A stretch of 64,000 nucleotides of DNA. Origin: Lolium rigidum. Taxonomy: Eukaryota > Streptophyta > Magnoliopsida > Poales > Poaceae. Of the stretch, positions 1-12,817 are shown piece after piece. Location: the NCBI RefSeq assembly GCF_022539505.1, contig NC_061514.1, positions 244,268,124 to 244,332,123 on the forward strand, given 5' to 3'. The notes under the pieces are model-generated. The model saw only the letters and a program-made list of their open reading frames with translations, was not told the origin of the DNA and searched no databases. Position 1 is the first letter of the stretch. Each line of letters begins with the position of its first letter. The translations under genes were made by a program, and so were the position numbers.

Positions 1-1899
1 GTTGCTTGGCTTTATGTAGATGTGTTAGTTCACGTATAAGGTTTTTCTTCTATGGAGGTTTATCCTCTCATGTTCTTGCATTACTGATATTTTCATGCAT
101 TGTTTCGTGTTTAAGTTAGGTGCTGATTACTCTAAACAAATTACAGTGCCAAAGTTATTCTTCAGAAGATGGTAAAGTGGTTAAGTGTTACCTACCGAAG
201 CTGGTAAATTTTCAGGGAAGATAGCCCAGCTAAATTCAGATGTTTGGAGCTACAGATATTCGGTGCCCAGTCTACTTACAAGAGCTGTTGCATTCCCGAG
301 AAAAGCAATTTGGATAATACTTTTGACTAGCAGCTACTTTTGTATTACACTGTATTAGTGGTTTCTGTTGTCTATCGGTGGTTACTCTTCTGCGCTTTCG
401 ATTGGCTTTTGAGGATGTAATGGAGTTGCTGAAGGCTGTCTTTTGCTTCACCTGTCTTAAGTTGTCCCTATTGTATAACCAGCTATTCTATATATTTATA
501 TTTACTTTCTAATTTGCTATTTCAGTTGCAACGTATTTACATAAGCGCACAGACTAGAACCAATCATATTAATCAAAACGAAAATAAAATAAAAACATCA
601 CAGATACTTTTTCAATTCAGAAAAAGAAATATAGAGTTAATTAGAAAATTTTCTTCTACGAGCTCAAGAAAGTGGACATACCAGTTGATACTGAATTGGC
701 TCCTGTTTTCCACCTTAGCTCTTCTTTGTCCACAAGCTCACCGATAGGATTCATGACGGCCAGGTGCTGAATTCCGACCGGCGATACTGCCCCGCCGTCC
801 ATGGCTGCGCCATATTCTAGATGGTAGCTATTCATTTCCACACAAAAATTGCAAACATGCTACTGCAAGAATCACTCTTCTTCTTCAGCTAGATTACCAA
901 AAAACAAGAGGAATTCAGGATATTAGAAGTGAAACTGAATCCATCTACTATGCTAGCGAAAATAAATTCATCTACTCTGCAGCTCTGCTACAGTATTCAT
1001 ATCAACTAGCGAAAATGAATTCACCTAATATGCCAAACAGCTAATGCTAATCTACTATTCAGTTCTAATAATGTGCGGCTGCTCGAGCTGCAGAAAATGA
1101 GTGAAGAGTACCTGGCCAGCCGCTGCGTTCAGGTTGTCAGTGTGTTACCGACTTGCCGTCGCGGACTCGCGTCTCGCGGTCGCCTTCTCCGCTGCCCGCT
1201 GCTCTACTACCCGCCATCACCGCAATCGTCTGCGCTGCTTTCCGCCGGCCGCTCAGAATGGTATTCGTATGAATACAGCTGAATACACCCAGAGCCGCCA
1301 ATGCCCGCACTCACACATCACTGAGATCAAACTTCTCCTCTCCTATTCTATGCCCGTTCCTACCACCGCCTGCCTTCTGTTCGTCCACAGGCTCGCTGAC
1401 TAGACCGACGACTCGAGAACACTCAGTCTCCACCTGCAGTTGGGATTCACCACCGCGCACGGCAGCAAAACGAGGCTACTACTCTCCTACTCGCGGAGCG
1501 AGCCGGAGATCCCTCGGGACGACCCTTTAGTCCTCGCTCCGACCGACGGCACCTCCGCCCCGATCTCTGCATAATGCGACGGCAGGGCCATTGTTGAGCC
1601 AGCCGTTGCTTTCAGACCAAAGAGGGAGCCTCTCTTCTGGCGAGAAAGACAGCGATGGGGCCAACTGACAGGAACGACGGCCACCTCATTGTCCTGTTAT
1701 CTACACGTGTCAATAGCTATGTAGGTACTAAAATCGGCACCGTCTGAATCACTCCACTAGGAACAAGTATGGTACCCCTCGGTACACAGATGTGCTGCTG
1801 CCGTCCGGGCAAAGGAATCTTCATAGACGCCGTTAATCTAGAACCATTCTACAAGCAAAATGCCACGGGCGCGGCGTGCGTCGCGCCGACGCCTCCTAG
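1..1899 (+). mobile_element. Helitron, right (3') part, start lies before the window
   Basis: The right boundary is a typical plant Helitron 3' end: a GC-rich hairpin (arms 1868-1876 and 1879-1887, one G-T pair), 8 nt of spacer, then CTAG at 1896-1899 and a host T at 1900. The sequence after 1900 aligns with the middle of the internal domain of related retroelements (around 8390 and 49797), so the Helitron lies inside element A. The body holds gene-like, GC-richer pieces, for example a minus-strand open stretch at 656-841 and another at 1487-1684. I do not recognise them; they may be captured gene fragments. No RepHel protein is visible in this part. Confidence 0.7.
1868..1899 (+). other. Helitron 3' terminal hairpin and CTAG
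   Basis: A 9-bp stem with one G-T pair and a 2-nt loop is followed after 8 nt by CTAG. The same layout occurs at 36521-36553. Confidence 0.75.
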
Positions 1900-4159
1900 T
1901 AAAGCAATATAACAAGTGCAATAGGTAAACATGTAGGAATCAATGCACACAGTTGATAAAAGTGTTTGCTTCTAAGATAGAAAGAATAGGTAAACTGACT
2001 CAACAATAAAGTAGAAGATAGGCCCTTCGCAGAGGGAAGCATTGATTACTATATTTGTGCTAGAGCTTTTCATTTTGAAAACAAGAAACAATTTTGTCAA
2101 CGGTAGTAATAAAGCATATGTGTTATGTATAAGACATCTTATAAGTTGCAAGCCTCATGCATAGTATACTAATAGTGCTCGCACCTTGTCCTAATTAGCT
2201 TGGATTAACACGGATTATCATTGCATAGCATATGTTTCAACCAAGTTTCACAAAGAGGTACCTCTATGCCGCCTGTACAAAGGTCTAAGGAGAAAGCTCG
2301 CATTGGATTTCTCGCTTTTGATTATTCTCAACTTAGACATTCATACCGGGACAACATAGACAACAGATAATGGACTCCTCTTTAATGCATAAGCATTCAA
2401 CAACAGTTAATATTCTCATAAGAGATTGAGGATTAATTGTCCACACTGAAACTTCCACCATGAATCATGGCTTTAGTTAGCGGCCCAATGTTCTTCTCTA
2501 ATAGTATGCATACTCAAACCATTTGATCATGAAAATCGCCCTTACTTCAGACAAGACGAACATGCATAGCAACTCACATGATATTCAACAAAGTAAAGTT
2601 GATGGCGTCCCCAGAAACATGGTTACCGCTCAACAAGCAACTTATTAAGAAATAAGACACATAAGTACATATTCTTCACCACAATAGTTTTTAAGGCTAT
2701 TTGTCCCATGAGTTATATATTGCAAAGACAAAGAATAGAATTTTAAAGGTAGCACTCAAGTAATTTACTTTGGAATGGTGGAGAAATACCATGTAGTAGG
2801 TAGGTATGGTGGACACAAATGGCATGGTTATTGGCTCAAGGATTTGGATGCACGAGAAGAATTCCTCTCAATACAAGGCTAGGCTAGCAAGGTTTTTTGA
2901 AGCAAACTCAAGTATAAAAGGTGCAGCAAAGCTCACATATGAACATATTGTAACTATTATAAGACTTTACATTGTCTCCTTGTTGTTCAAATACCTCAAC
3001 CAGAAAATATCTAGACTCTAGAGAAACTAATCATGCAAACCAAATTTTAACAAGCTCTATGTAGTTATTCATTAATGAGTACAAGGTACATGATGCAAGA
3101 GCTTAAACAAGATCTATATGAGCACAACAATTGCCAAGTATCAAATTATTCAAGACATTATACCATTTACCACATGTGGCATTTTCCGTTTTCAACCATG
3201 TAACAATGAATGAAATAGTCCAACCTTCGCCATGAACATTAAAAGTAAAGCTAAGATCACATGTGTTCATATGAACCAGCGGAGCGTGTCTCTCTCCCAC
3301 ACAAGCATTTATTCAGAGAACGAAAATAACAAAACAAAAATAAAAGCACACAGACGCTCCAAGTAAAGTACATAAGATGTGACCGAATAAAAATATAGTT
3401 TCAAGAGAAATGACCTGATAATTTGTCGATGAAGAAGGGGATGCCTTGGGCATCCCCAAGCTTAGACGCTTGAGTCTTCTTGAAATATGCAGGTATGAAC
3501 CACGGGGGCATCCCCAAGCTTAGACTTTTCACTCTTCTTGATCATATTGTATCATCCTCCTCTCTTGATCCTTGAAAACTTCCTCCACACCAAACTCAAA
3601 ACAAACTCATTAGAGGGTTAGTGCATAATCAAAAATTCACATATTCAGAGGTGACACAATCATTCTTAACACTTCGGACATTGCTCAAAGCTACCGGAAG
3701 TTAATGGAACAAAGAAATCCATCCAACACAAAGCAAAAGAGGCAATGCGAAATGAAAGGCAGAATCTGTCAAAACAGAACAGATCCGTAAAAACGAATTT
3801 TAAAGAGGCACCAGACTTGCTCGGATGAAAATGCCCAAATTTAATGAAAGTTGCGTACATATCCGAGGATCACGCACGTAAATTGGAAGATTTTTCCGAG
3901 TTACCTACAGAGAATCATACCCAAATTTGTGACAGCAAGAAATCTGTTTCTGCGCAGTAATCCAAATCTAGTATCAACCCTACTATCAAAGACTTTACTT
4001 GGCACAACAATGCAATAAATTAAAGATAAGGAGAGGTTTCTACAGTAATAACAACTTCCAAGACACAAATATAAAACAAAGGTACTGTAGTAAAATAAAC
4101 ACATGGGTTATCTCCCAAGAAGTGCTTTCTTTATAGCCATTAAGATGGGCTCAGCAGTT

Positions 4160-4918
4160 TTAATGATGCACTCGCAAGAAATAAGAGTTGAAGCAAAAGA
4201 GAGCATCAAGAATCAAATTCAAAACACATTTAAGTCTAACCCACTTCCTATTAAAAGGAATCTTGTAAATAAACAAATTCATGAAGCATAATGCAACAAG
4301 CATAGAAAGATAAAACAAGTGTAACTTCAAAATATTCAGCATATAGAGAGGTGTTTTAGTAACTTGAAAATTTCTACAACCATATTTTCCTCTCTCATAA
4401 TAACTTTCACTGGCATCATGAACAAACTCAACAATATAACTATCAAATGAAACATTCTTATCATGAGTCTCATGTATAAAATTATTACTCTCCACATAAG
4501 CATAATCAATTTTACTAGTTGTAGTGGGAGCAAATTCAACAAGGTAGCTATCATTATTATTCTCATCAAGTGTAGGAGGCATAGTATAATCACAATAAAA
4601 TTTACTCTCCATAGTAGGCGGCACCAAAAGACCACTATCATTATAATCATCATATATGGGAGGCATATCATAATCAACATAAACTTTCTCCTCAATACCC
4701 GGAGGGCTAAAGAGATCATTTTCATCAAAACCAGCTTCCCCAAGCTTAGAATTTTCCATAGCATTAGCAACAATAGTGTTCAAAGCATTCATATTAATAA
4801 CATTCCCATTAGCATGCATATAATGTTCCATGGGTTTTTTATTTCTCTCTTCAAACACATCATGTCCTAATTCAAGATAAAGTACATAAAGATCTCTCAT
4901 ATTTTTGTTGTTTTCCAT
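4160..4918 (-). CDS. Conserved acidic ORF with C-terminal hydrophobic segments (element A)
   Basis: This 252-codon ORF lies about 170 nt downstream of the 5' LTR, where gag would normally be. I do not recognise a named domain. Residues about 45-150 are rich in Asp, Glu, Asn and Tyr and contain repeated PPIYDDYND-like and MPP motifs and a VEFAP motif. Residues about 190-220 form a strongly hydrophobic segment (FYLSMLVALCFMNLFIYK), followed by a basic stretch and a second hydrophobic run (LDALFCFNSYFL). Related ORFs are at 19748-20455 and 51895-52542 in the same place in two other elements. Retention in three copies suggests that it was once translated. An env-like or gag-replacing role is only a guess. 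Confidence 0.6.
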   Translation of the reverse strand: MENNKNMRDLYVLYLELGHDVFEERNKKPMEHYMHANGNVINMNALNTIVANAMENSKLGEAGFDENDLFSPPGIEEKVYVDYDMPPIYDDYNDSGLLVPPTMESKFYCDYTMPPTLDENNNDSYLVEFAPTTTSKIDYAYVESNNFIHETHDKNVSFDSYIVEFVHDASESYYERGKYGCRNFQVTKTPLYMLNILKLHLFYLSMLVALCFMNLFIYKIPFNRKWVRLKCVLNLILDALFCFNSYFLRVHH

Positions 4919-5056
4919 TATGCCTAACTAGTGTAAACAAGAAACAAAAAGATGCAATTGCAAGATCTAAAGTAAATAGCTTCGAGCACACACACAACGG
5001 CAACAGAAAAGTACTTAGTTACCTGGGACCGGAGTATGAGTGCCTTTTACCTTACC

Positions 5057-5074
5057 TCCCTGGCAACGGCGCCA
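5057..5074 (-). other. Primer binding site, tRNA-Asp type
   Basis: On the minus strand this reads TGGCGCCGTTGCCAGGGA, one mismatch from the tRNA-Asp complement used by Athila-type elements. It lies 11 nt inside the LTR edge at 5086. A degenerate second copy (4997-5013) lies further inside. Confidence 0.75.
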
Positions 5075-5085
5075 GAAAAGGTGCT

Positions 5086-6626
5086 TGATGTCTACGGGTG
5101 CTTCTATTGTTGTAGACAGTGTTGGGCCTCCAAGAGCAGAGGTTTGTAGAACAGCAGCAAGTTTCCCTTAAGTGGATCACCCAAGGTTTATCGAACTCAG
5201 GGAGGAAGAGGTCAAAGATATCCCTCTCAAGCAACCCTGCAATCACGATACAAGAAGTCTCTTGTGTCCCCAACACACCTAATACACTTGTCAGATGTAT
5301 AGGTGCACTATTTCGGCGAAGACATAGTGAAATACAAGTAGTATGGATGTATATGAGTGGTAATAGCAATCTGAATAAAATATGGCAGCGAGTAAACATG
5401 CAACGAACGAGTAAATAAACGGAGTTTCGATGCTTAGAAACAAGGCCTAGGGATCATACTTTCACTAGTGGACACTCTCAACATTGATCACATAATAAAA
5501 CCACTCTACACTCTCTTGTTGGATGATGAACACCACTAATTGTGTAGGGCTACAAGAGCACCTCAATGCCAGAGTTAACAAGCTCCACAACATTCAATGT
5601 TCATATTTAAATAACCTTAGAGTGCATGATAGACCAACGCAATTACACCGAGTACTAACATAGCATGCACATTGTCACCATCACACTATGAAGGAGGAAT
5701 AGATCACATCAATACTATCATAGTAATAGTTAACTTCATAATCTACAAGAGATCACAATCATAACCTACGCCAAGTACTACACGATGCACACACTGTCAC
5801 CATTACACCGTGGAGGAGGAATATACTACTTTAATAACATCACTAGAGTAACACATAGATGAATAGTGATACAAAACTCATATGAATCTCAATCATGTAA
5901 GGCAGCTCATGAGATCATTGTATTGAAGTACATAGGAGAGAGATTAACCACATAGCTACCGGTACATCCCTTAGCCTCGATGGAGAACTACTCCCTCCTC
6001 ATGGGAGACAGCAGCGTTGATGGAGATGGCGGTGGTGTTGATGGAGGAGCCTTCCGGGGGCACTTCCCCGTCCCGGCGGCGTGTCGGAACAGAGACTCCT
6101 GTCCCCCAGATCTTGTCATAGGTTGAGGTGGAAAGGCCTATTTGCTTGTCGGGAGATAGAAAGGAGGCTAGGGAAAGGGCGATGGCGGCGGCTCTGAAAG
6201 GTTTCTCGTACCGTGGCTTTTTCGTGTCGAAGATTTAGGTCAGGGAGTTTTAAATAGGCGAAGAGGCGGAGTCGGAAGGCTGCCGGGGCGGTGACACAAT
6301 AGGGGGCGCGGCCCAGGCCCTGGCCGCGCCACCCTATCATCTGGGCCCACCAGGGCTCCCCTCTGGTGGCTCTCGGGTGTTCTGGAAGCTTCGTGGAAAA
6401 ATAGGATGCTGGGCATTGATTTCGTCCGATTCCGAGAATATTTCCTTACTAGGATTTCTGGAACCAAAAACAGCAAGAAACAACGAAGCTGGCCCTTCGG
6501 CATCTCGTCAATAGGTTAGTCCCGGAAAACGCATAATAATGACATATAATGTGTATAAAACATGTGAGTATCATCATAAAAGTAGCATGGAACATAAGAA
6601 ATTATAGATACGTTTGAGACGTATCA
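5086..6626 (-). repeat. 5' LTR of element A (right LTR)
   Basis: On the plus strand it begins TGATGTCTACGGG and ends GACGTATCA; in element orientation it starts TGATACGTCTC. Its length is 1541 bp and it is similar to the LTRs of E (47779-49476 and 52781-54489) and F. A GC-rich region (about 6260-6370) precedes the likely promoter, which on the minus strand reads CTATTTAAAA near 6250. Confidence 0.85.
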
Positions 6627-8016
6627 CCCCAACTTAACAGTGAGGTTGTCAATCTCACCGGCTTGCTGAAAACAAAGGATTAAACGTATGGTGTGGAGAA
6701 TGATGTTTGCTTGCAAAGAACAACAGAGTACAATGATTGCAGTAGGTTGTATTTCAGATGTAAAAGAATGGACCGGGGTCCACAGTTCACTAGTGGTGTC
6801 TCTCCAATAAGATAAATAACATGTTGGGTGAACAAATTACAGTTGGGCAGTTGACAAAATAGAGAGGGCATATCAATGCACATACATATCATGATGACTA
6901 CTATGAGATTTACTTAGGGCATTACGACAAAGAACATAGACCGCTATCCAGCATGCATCTATGCCTAAAAAGTCCACCTTCGGGTTAGCATCCGCACCCC
7001 TTCCAGTATTAAGTTGCAAACAACGGACAATTGCATTAAGTACTGTGCGTAATGTAAACAATACAAATATCCTTAGACAAAGCATTGATGTTTTATCCCT
7101 AGTGGCAACAGCACATCCACAACCTTAGAACTTTTACGTCACCGTCCCAGATTCAATGGAGGCATGAACCCACTATCTAGCATAAATACCCCCTGTTGGA
7201 GTTACAAGTATCAACTTGGCCAGAGCCTCCACTAGCAACGGAGAGCATGCAAGATCATAAACAACACATATATGATAGATCGATAATCAACTAGACATAG
7301 TATTCAATATTCATCGGATCCCAACAAACACAACATGTAGCATTACAAATAGATGATCTTGATCATGATAGGCAGCTCACAAGATCTAAACATGATGGCA
7401 TAATAGGAGAAGACAACCATCTAGCTACTGCTATGGACCCATAGTCCAAGGATGAACTACTCACGCATCAGTCCGGAGGCGGGCATGGTGATGTAGAGCC
7501 CTCCGGTGATGATTCCCCTCTCCGGCAGGGTGCCGTAGGAGATCTTCAGAACCCCCCGAGATGGGGTTGACGGCGGAGGCGTCTCAGGAACTTTTCTCGT
7601 ATTTTGGCTCTCGGTACTAGCGTTTTTTGATACGAAGGAATATATAGGAGAAGAGGCAGCGTCGGGGGAGCTAGGGGGTGGGCTCCCCACACCTGGGCGC
7701 GCCAGGGGGTAGGGCCGCGCCGCCCTATGGGGTGGCCCCCCTGCTGGCCGCCTCCGACTCTTCTTCGATGTTTTGGAATCCTCCGTGGAAAATAGGGCCG
7801 TGGGCTTTTGTTTCGTCCAATTTCGAGAATATTTCCTGTGTAGGATTTCTGAAACCAAAAACAGCGAGAAAACGAGAGCTGGCGCTTCGGCATCTTGTTA
7901 ATAGGTTAGTACCGGAAAATGCATAAAAATGATATAAAGTATGCATAAAACATGTGAGTATTGTCATAAAACTAGCATGGAACATAAGAAATTATAGATA
8001 CGTTGGAGACGTATCA
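6627..8016 (-). repeat. Left LTR of element B, truncated by the insertion of A
   Basis: It aligns with 13166-14562 almost base for base, including the short ORF-like stretch and the GC-rich promoter region. It ends GACGTATCA at 8016, directly followed by the polypurine-tract complement GCATCCCCAAGCTTAG (8018-8033). Confidence 0.85.
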
Positions 8017-10539
8017 AGCATCCCCAAGCTTAGTTCCTACTCGCCCTCAAGTAGGTAAACGATAAAAAGAATAATTTCTGAAGTGACATGCTACCAACAT
8101 AATCTTGATCAATACTATTGTAAAGCATATGAGATGAATGAAGTGACTCGAAGCAATGGTCTATAGTTTGCTAACAAAAATACAATGACTAAACAACTGA
8201 ATCATATAGCAAAAACTTTTCATGAATAGTACTTTCAAGACAAGCATCAACAAGGCCTGCATAAGAGTTAACTCATAAAGCAATAGATTCTTAATAGAAG
8301 GTTTTGAAGCAACACAAAGGAAGATTTAAGTTTCAGCAATTGCTTTCAACTTTCAACATGTATATCTCATGGATAATTGTCAACACAAAGTAATATGACG
8401 AGTGCAAATAAGCAAGTATGTAAGAATCAATGCACACAGTTGACACAAGTGTTTGATTCTAAGATAGAAAGAAGTAGGTAAACTGACTCAACATAAAGTA
8501 AAAGAAAGGCCCTTCGCGAGAGGGAAGCGAGGATTAAATCATGTGCTAGAGCTTTTCAAGTTTTGAAATCATATAGAGAGCATAAAAATATAGTTTTGAG
8601 AGGTGTTTGTTGTTGTCAACGAATGGTAGTGGGCACTCTAACCCCCTCGTCAAACAGACTTTCAAAGAGCGGCTCCCATGAAGGACGTTATCTCTACCAG
8701 CAAGGTAGATCATCCCTCTTCTCTTTTGTTTACACATGTACTTTAGTTTTATTTATGGATGACACTCCTCCCAAATTTTTTCTTTCACAAGCCATGTCTA
8801 ACCGAATCCTCGGGTGCCTTCCAACATTTCACATACCATGGAGGAGTGTCTATTTGCAAAATTAAGTTACTTACTGATGAATCAGGGCAAAACATGTGAA
8901 GATAATTATTAATGAAAGTTAATTAATTGGGGCTGGGAACCCCGTTGCCAGCTCTTTTTGCAAAATTATTGGATAAGCGGATGAAGCCACTAGTCCGTTG
9001 GTGAAAGTCTGCCCAACAAGATTGAAAGATAAAACACCACATACTTCCTCATGAGCTATAAAACATTGACACAAATAAGAGATAATAACTTTTGAATTGT
9101 TTAAAGGTAGCACATGAAGTATTTACTTGGAATGGCAGAAAAATACCACATAGTAGGTAGTTATGGTGGACACAAATGGCATAGGTTTTGGCTCAAGGTT
9201 TTGGACGCACGAGAAGCATTCCCTCTCAGTACAAGGCTTTGGCTAGCAAGGTTGTTTGAAGCAAAAACAAGTATGAACTGGTACAACAAAACTTACATAA
9301 GAACATATTGCAAGCATTATAAGACTCTACACTGTCTTCCTTGTTGCTCAAACACTTTTACCAGAAAATATCTAGACCTTAGAGAGACCAATCATGCAAA
9401 CCAAATTTCAACAAGCTCTACGGTAGTTCTCCACTAATAGGTTTAAACTACATGATGCAAGAGCTTAAACATGATCTACTTGAGAGCTCAAAACAATTGC
9501 CAAGTATCAAATTATTCAAGACAATATACCAATTACCACATGAAGCATTTTCTGTTTCCAACCAAATAGCAATAAATGCAGCAGCTTTCAACTTTTTCCA
9601 TGAACATTAAAAGTAAAACTAAGAACACCAGTGTTCAATATGAAAAGGCGGAGCGTGTCTCTCTCCCACACAAGCATGTTAGGATCCGATTTATTCAGAG
9701 AATGAAAATAACAAAACGAAAATAAAAGCACACAGACGCTCCAAGTAAAGCACATAAGATGTGACGCAATAAAAATATAGTTTCACTAGAGGTGACCTGA
9801 TAAGTTGTTGATGAAGAAGGAGATGCCTTGGGCATCCCCAAGCTTAGATGCTTGAGTCTTCTTGAAATATGCAGGGATGAACCACGGGGGCATCCCAAGC
9901 TTAGACTTTTCACTCTTCTTGATCATATTATATCATCCTCCTCTCTTGATCCTTGAAAACTTCCTTCACACCAAACTCAAAACAATCTCATTAGAGGGTT
10001 AGTGCATAATCAAAAATTCGCATGTTCAGCAAGGACACAATCATTCCCAACACTTCTGGACATTACCCAATGTTATTGAAATTTAATGGAGCAAAGAAAT
10101 CCACTCAAACACAGTATAAGAGGCAATGCGAAATAAAATGCAGAATCTGTCAAAACAGAACAGTCCATAAAGACGAATTTTTTCGAGGCACTTAACATGC
10201 TCAGATGAAAAAGCTCAAATTTAATGAAAGTTGAGTACACATCTGAGGATTACTCATGAATTTTTTCAAGATTTTACGAATTTCCTACAGAGAGAACAGC
10301 TCAAATTCGTGACAGCTAAAAATCTGTTCCTGCGCAGAAATCCAAATCTAGTATCAACTTTCTATCAAAGACTTTACTTGGCACAACAATGCAATAAAGT
10401 AAAGATACAAAGGTATTGCTACAGTAGTAACAAGCACCTTGACTCAAATATAAAACAAAAATTGCAGAAATAAAATAATGGGTTGTCTTCCATAAGCGCT
10501 TTTCTTTAACGCCTTTCAGCTAGGCGCAGAAAATGAAAA
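8017..10539 (-). other. Non-coding internal domain of element B
   Basis: I see no gene here. The stretch aligns with 1900-4130 (A) and 49480-51860 (E). It holds a polypurine-tract-like motif beside the LTR (8018-8033) and another at 9832-9847, where a hairpin-forming GATGCC-GGCATC pair lies. A third, one base shorter, is near 9890-9904. Confidence 0.7.
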
Positions 10540-11457
10540 TCAAGTAACATCAAGAGAAGAAGCATCAACATCATAATTTTTTCTAATAATAAAATCAAAA
10601 GGCAACTTCATTCTCTTTCTAGGGAAGTGTTCCATACCTTTCTTAAGAGGGAATTGATATTTAATGTTTCCTTCTTTCATATCAATAATAGCACCAACGG
10701 TTCGAAGAAAGGGTCTTCCCAAAATAATAGGACAAGATGCATTGCATTCAATATCCAAAACAACAAAATCAACGGGGACAAGGTTATTGTTAACCATAAT
10801 GTGAACATTGTCAATTCTCCCCAAATGTTTCTTTATAGAATTATCAGCAAGATTAACATCCAAATAACAATATTTCAACGGTGGCAAGTCAAGCATATCA
10901 TAAAGTTTCTTAGGCATAACAGAAATACTTGCACCAAGATCACATAAAGAATTACAATCAAAATCATTGACCTTAATTTTAATGATGGGCTCCCAACCAT
11001 CTTTTAACTTCCTAGGAATAGAAGCTTCAAGTTTTAATTCCTCTTCTCTAGCTTTAATGAGAGCATTTGTAATATGTTTTGTAAAGGCCAAATTTATAAC
11101 ACTAGCATTAGGACTTCTAGCAAGTTTTTGCAAGAACTTAATAACTTCAGAGATATGACAATTATCAAAATCAAAACCATTATGATCTAAGGCAATGGGA
11201 CCATTGTCCCCAATATTTTGAAAAAATTCAGCACTTTTATCACAAACAGTTTCAGCAGTTTCAGGCAATTTTGCACGCTTTGTAGTAGAAGTAGAAACAT
11301 TGCCAACACCAATTATTTTACCATTGATAGTAGAATATTTAGCAACATGTGAAGCATCAACATTACTAGTGGTGGTAATAGTCCAAACTTTAGCTACATT
11401 ATTCTTTTTAGCAAGTTTTTCTTCTCTTTCCCACCTAGCATGCAATTCAGCCATCAT
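10540..11457 (-). pseudogene. Athila-type aspartic protease region (3' part of gag-pro, element B)
   Basis: This open stretch of 305 codons is the C-terminal part of the gag-protease polyprotein. The retropepsin-like domain lies near residues 165-265: CDLGASISVMP carries the catalytic Asp in a DLGAS version of the usual D(T/S)GA, and ILGRPFL is the second conserved loop. The stretch is in the same frame as 11476-11937 and is separated from it by one TGA at 11476-11478. The reading ends at 10540 just after the protease, and no reverse transcriptase follows. The product would mature the Gag proteins of helper-dependent particles if the stop were read through. Confidence 0.8.
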
Positions 11458-11475
11458 TCTAATATTGTCATTAAT

Positions 11476-11937
11476 TCAAACTTGGATAGCGTTTTCTGTA
11501 GGAAATGACTTAATATCTTTAAATTCATTAGGCATAACTTTCAGTTTTAAAAGATCAACATCAGCAGCAAGACTATCAACCTTAGAAGCAAGAACATCAA
11601 TTTTACCAAGCTTTTCCTCAACAGATTTGTTGAAAGCAGTTTGTGTACTAATAAATTCTTTAAGCATAACTTCAAGACCAGAGGGTACACTCCTACTATT
11701 GTTGTAAGAATTACCATAAGAATTACCATAACCATTACCATTATTAGAAGGATATGGCCTATAGTTGTTACCAAAATTATTCCTATAAGCATTGTTGTTG
11801 AAATTATTATTTTTAATGAAGTTCACATCAACATGCTCTTCTTGAGCAACCAATGAAGCTAAAGGAACATTATTAGAATCAACATGAGATTTACCATTAA
11901 CAAGCATAGACATAATAACATCAATCTTATCACTCAA
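11476..11937 (-). pseudogene. Gag C-terminal region, Asn/Gly/Tyr-rich (element B)
   Basis: This piece of about 153 codons continues the gag polyprotein. It holds a low-complexity Asn-, Tyr- and Gly-rich tract (residues about 43-85) followed by a predicted coiled-coil-like region with Leu and Val heptads (residues about 90-140). No zinc knuckle is visible. Its start is offset by one frame from the upstream gag piece (11961-12638). The shift falls near 11940-11970, where an A-run in the coding strand looks one base short. The downstream end is the TGA at 11476-11478, which could come from a CGA codon by CpG decay. Confidence 0.75.
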
Positions 11938-11960
11938 GGAGGAGGTTTCTTCAACATAAT

Positions 11961-12638
11961 TTACCTTTTACCTTGAGGAGTCCTTTCAGTGTGCCATTCA
12001 GAGTAGTTGATCATCATATCATCAAGAAGCTTTGTTGCAGCACCCAAAGTGATGGACATAAAAGTACCTCCAGTAGCTGAATCCAATAGGTTCCTCGAAG
12101 AAAAATTTAAGCCTGCATAAAAGGTTTGGATGATCATCCAAGTAGTCAGTCCATAGGTAGGGCAATTCTTTACCAAAGATTTCATTCTCTCCCATGCTTG
12201 GGCAACATGTTCATTATCCAATTTCTTAAAATTCATAATGCTACTTCTCAAAGATATAATTTTAGCAAGAGGATAATATCTTCCAATGAAAGCATCTTTA
12301 CATTTAGTCCATGAATCAATACTATTCTTAGGCAAAGATAGCAACCAATATTTAGCTCTTCCTCTTAAGGAGAAAGGAAACAATTTCAGTTTTATAATAT
12401 CCCCATCTACATCCTTATACTTTTGCATTTCACAAAGTTCAACAAAATTATTAAGATGGGCAGCAGCATCATAAGTACTAACACCAGAAAATTGCTCTCT
12501 CATAACAAGATTTAGTAAAGCAGGTTTAATTTCATAAAATTCTGCTGTAGAAGCAGGTGGAGCAATAGGAGTGCATATGAAATCATTATTATTTGTGCTA
12601 GTAAAGTCACACAACTTAGTGTTCTCAGGAGTATTCAT
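11961..12638 (-). pseudogene. Gag N-terminal (Retrotrans_gag) region, element B
   Basis: This 225-codon piece starts about 330 nt from the 5' LTR edge. It carries the Retrotrans_gag family pattern: REQFSGVSTYDAAAHL, then LRGRAKYWLLSLP, then WTKCKDAFIGRYYP, a helical capsid-like region seen in Athila and other Gypsy elements. The product would form the virus-like particle in the cytoplasm. The frame runs out at 11961 because of a one-base shift before the next gag piece, so the copy is dead as it stands. Confidence 0.85.
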
Positions 12639-12817
12639 TTTAGCAATAATAAAAATAAAAAGAGCAAAACCGAATTAAATAAAGTAAAACAAGTAACTTA
12701 TTTTTTTGTGTTTTTGATATAAAGAAAGCAAACAAGACAGAAAATAAAATAAAGCAAGACAATAAACAAAGTAAAGAGATTGGGTGTGAGAGACTCCCCT
12801 TGCAGCGTGTCTTGATC

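Larger units (their letters stand above)
1900..6626 (-). mobile_element. Element A: non-autonomous Athila-like LTR retrotransposon, left end missing
   Basis: The element is read right to left: 5' LTR 5086-6626, a tRNA-Asp-type primer binding site at 5057-5074, one ORF (4160-4918), then about 2.2 kb of non-coding internal sequence interrupted by the Helitron at 1899. There is no gag, protease, RT or integrase. The internal domain is closely similar to 49800-52780 of element E and partly to B. The right end abuts B's left LTR at 6627, which lacks its first part, so A is inferred to have inserted into B. A's left LTR and its other target duplication would lie left of the window. Confidence 0.8.

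Noticed and set aside
4463..4870. Plus-strand Ile-rich open frame opposite the acidic ORF
   Set aside because: It is a complement of Asp/Asn codons in the minus-strand ORF, seen also at 20081-20332.
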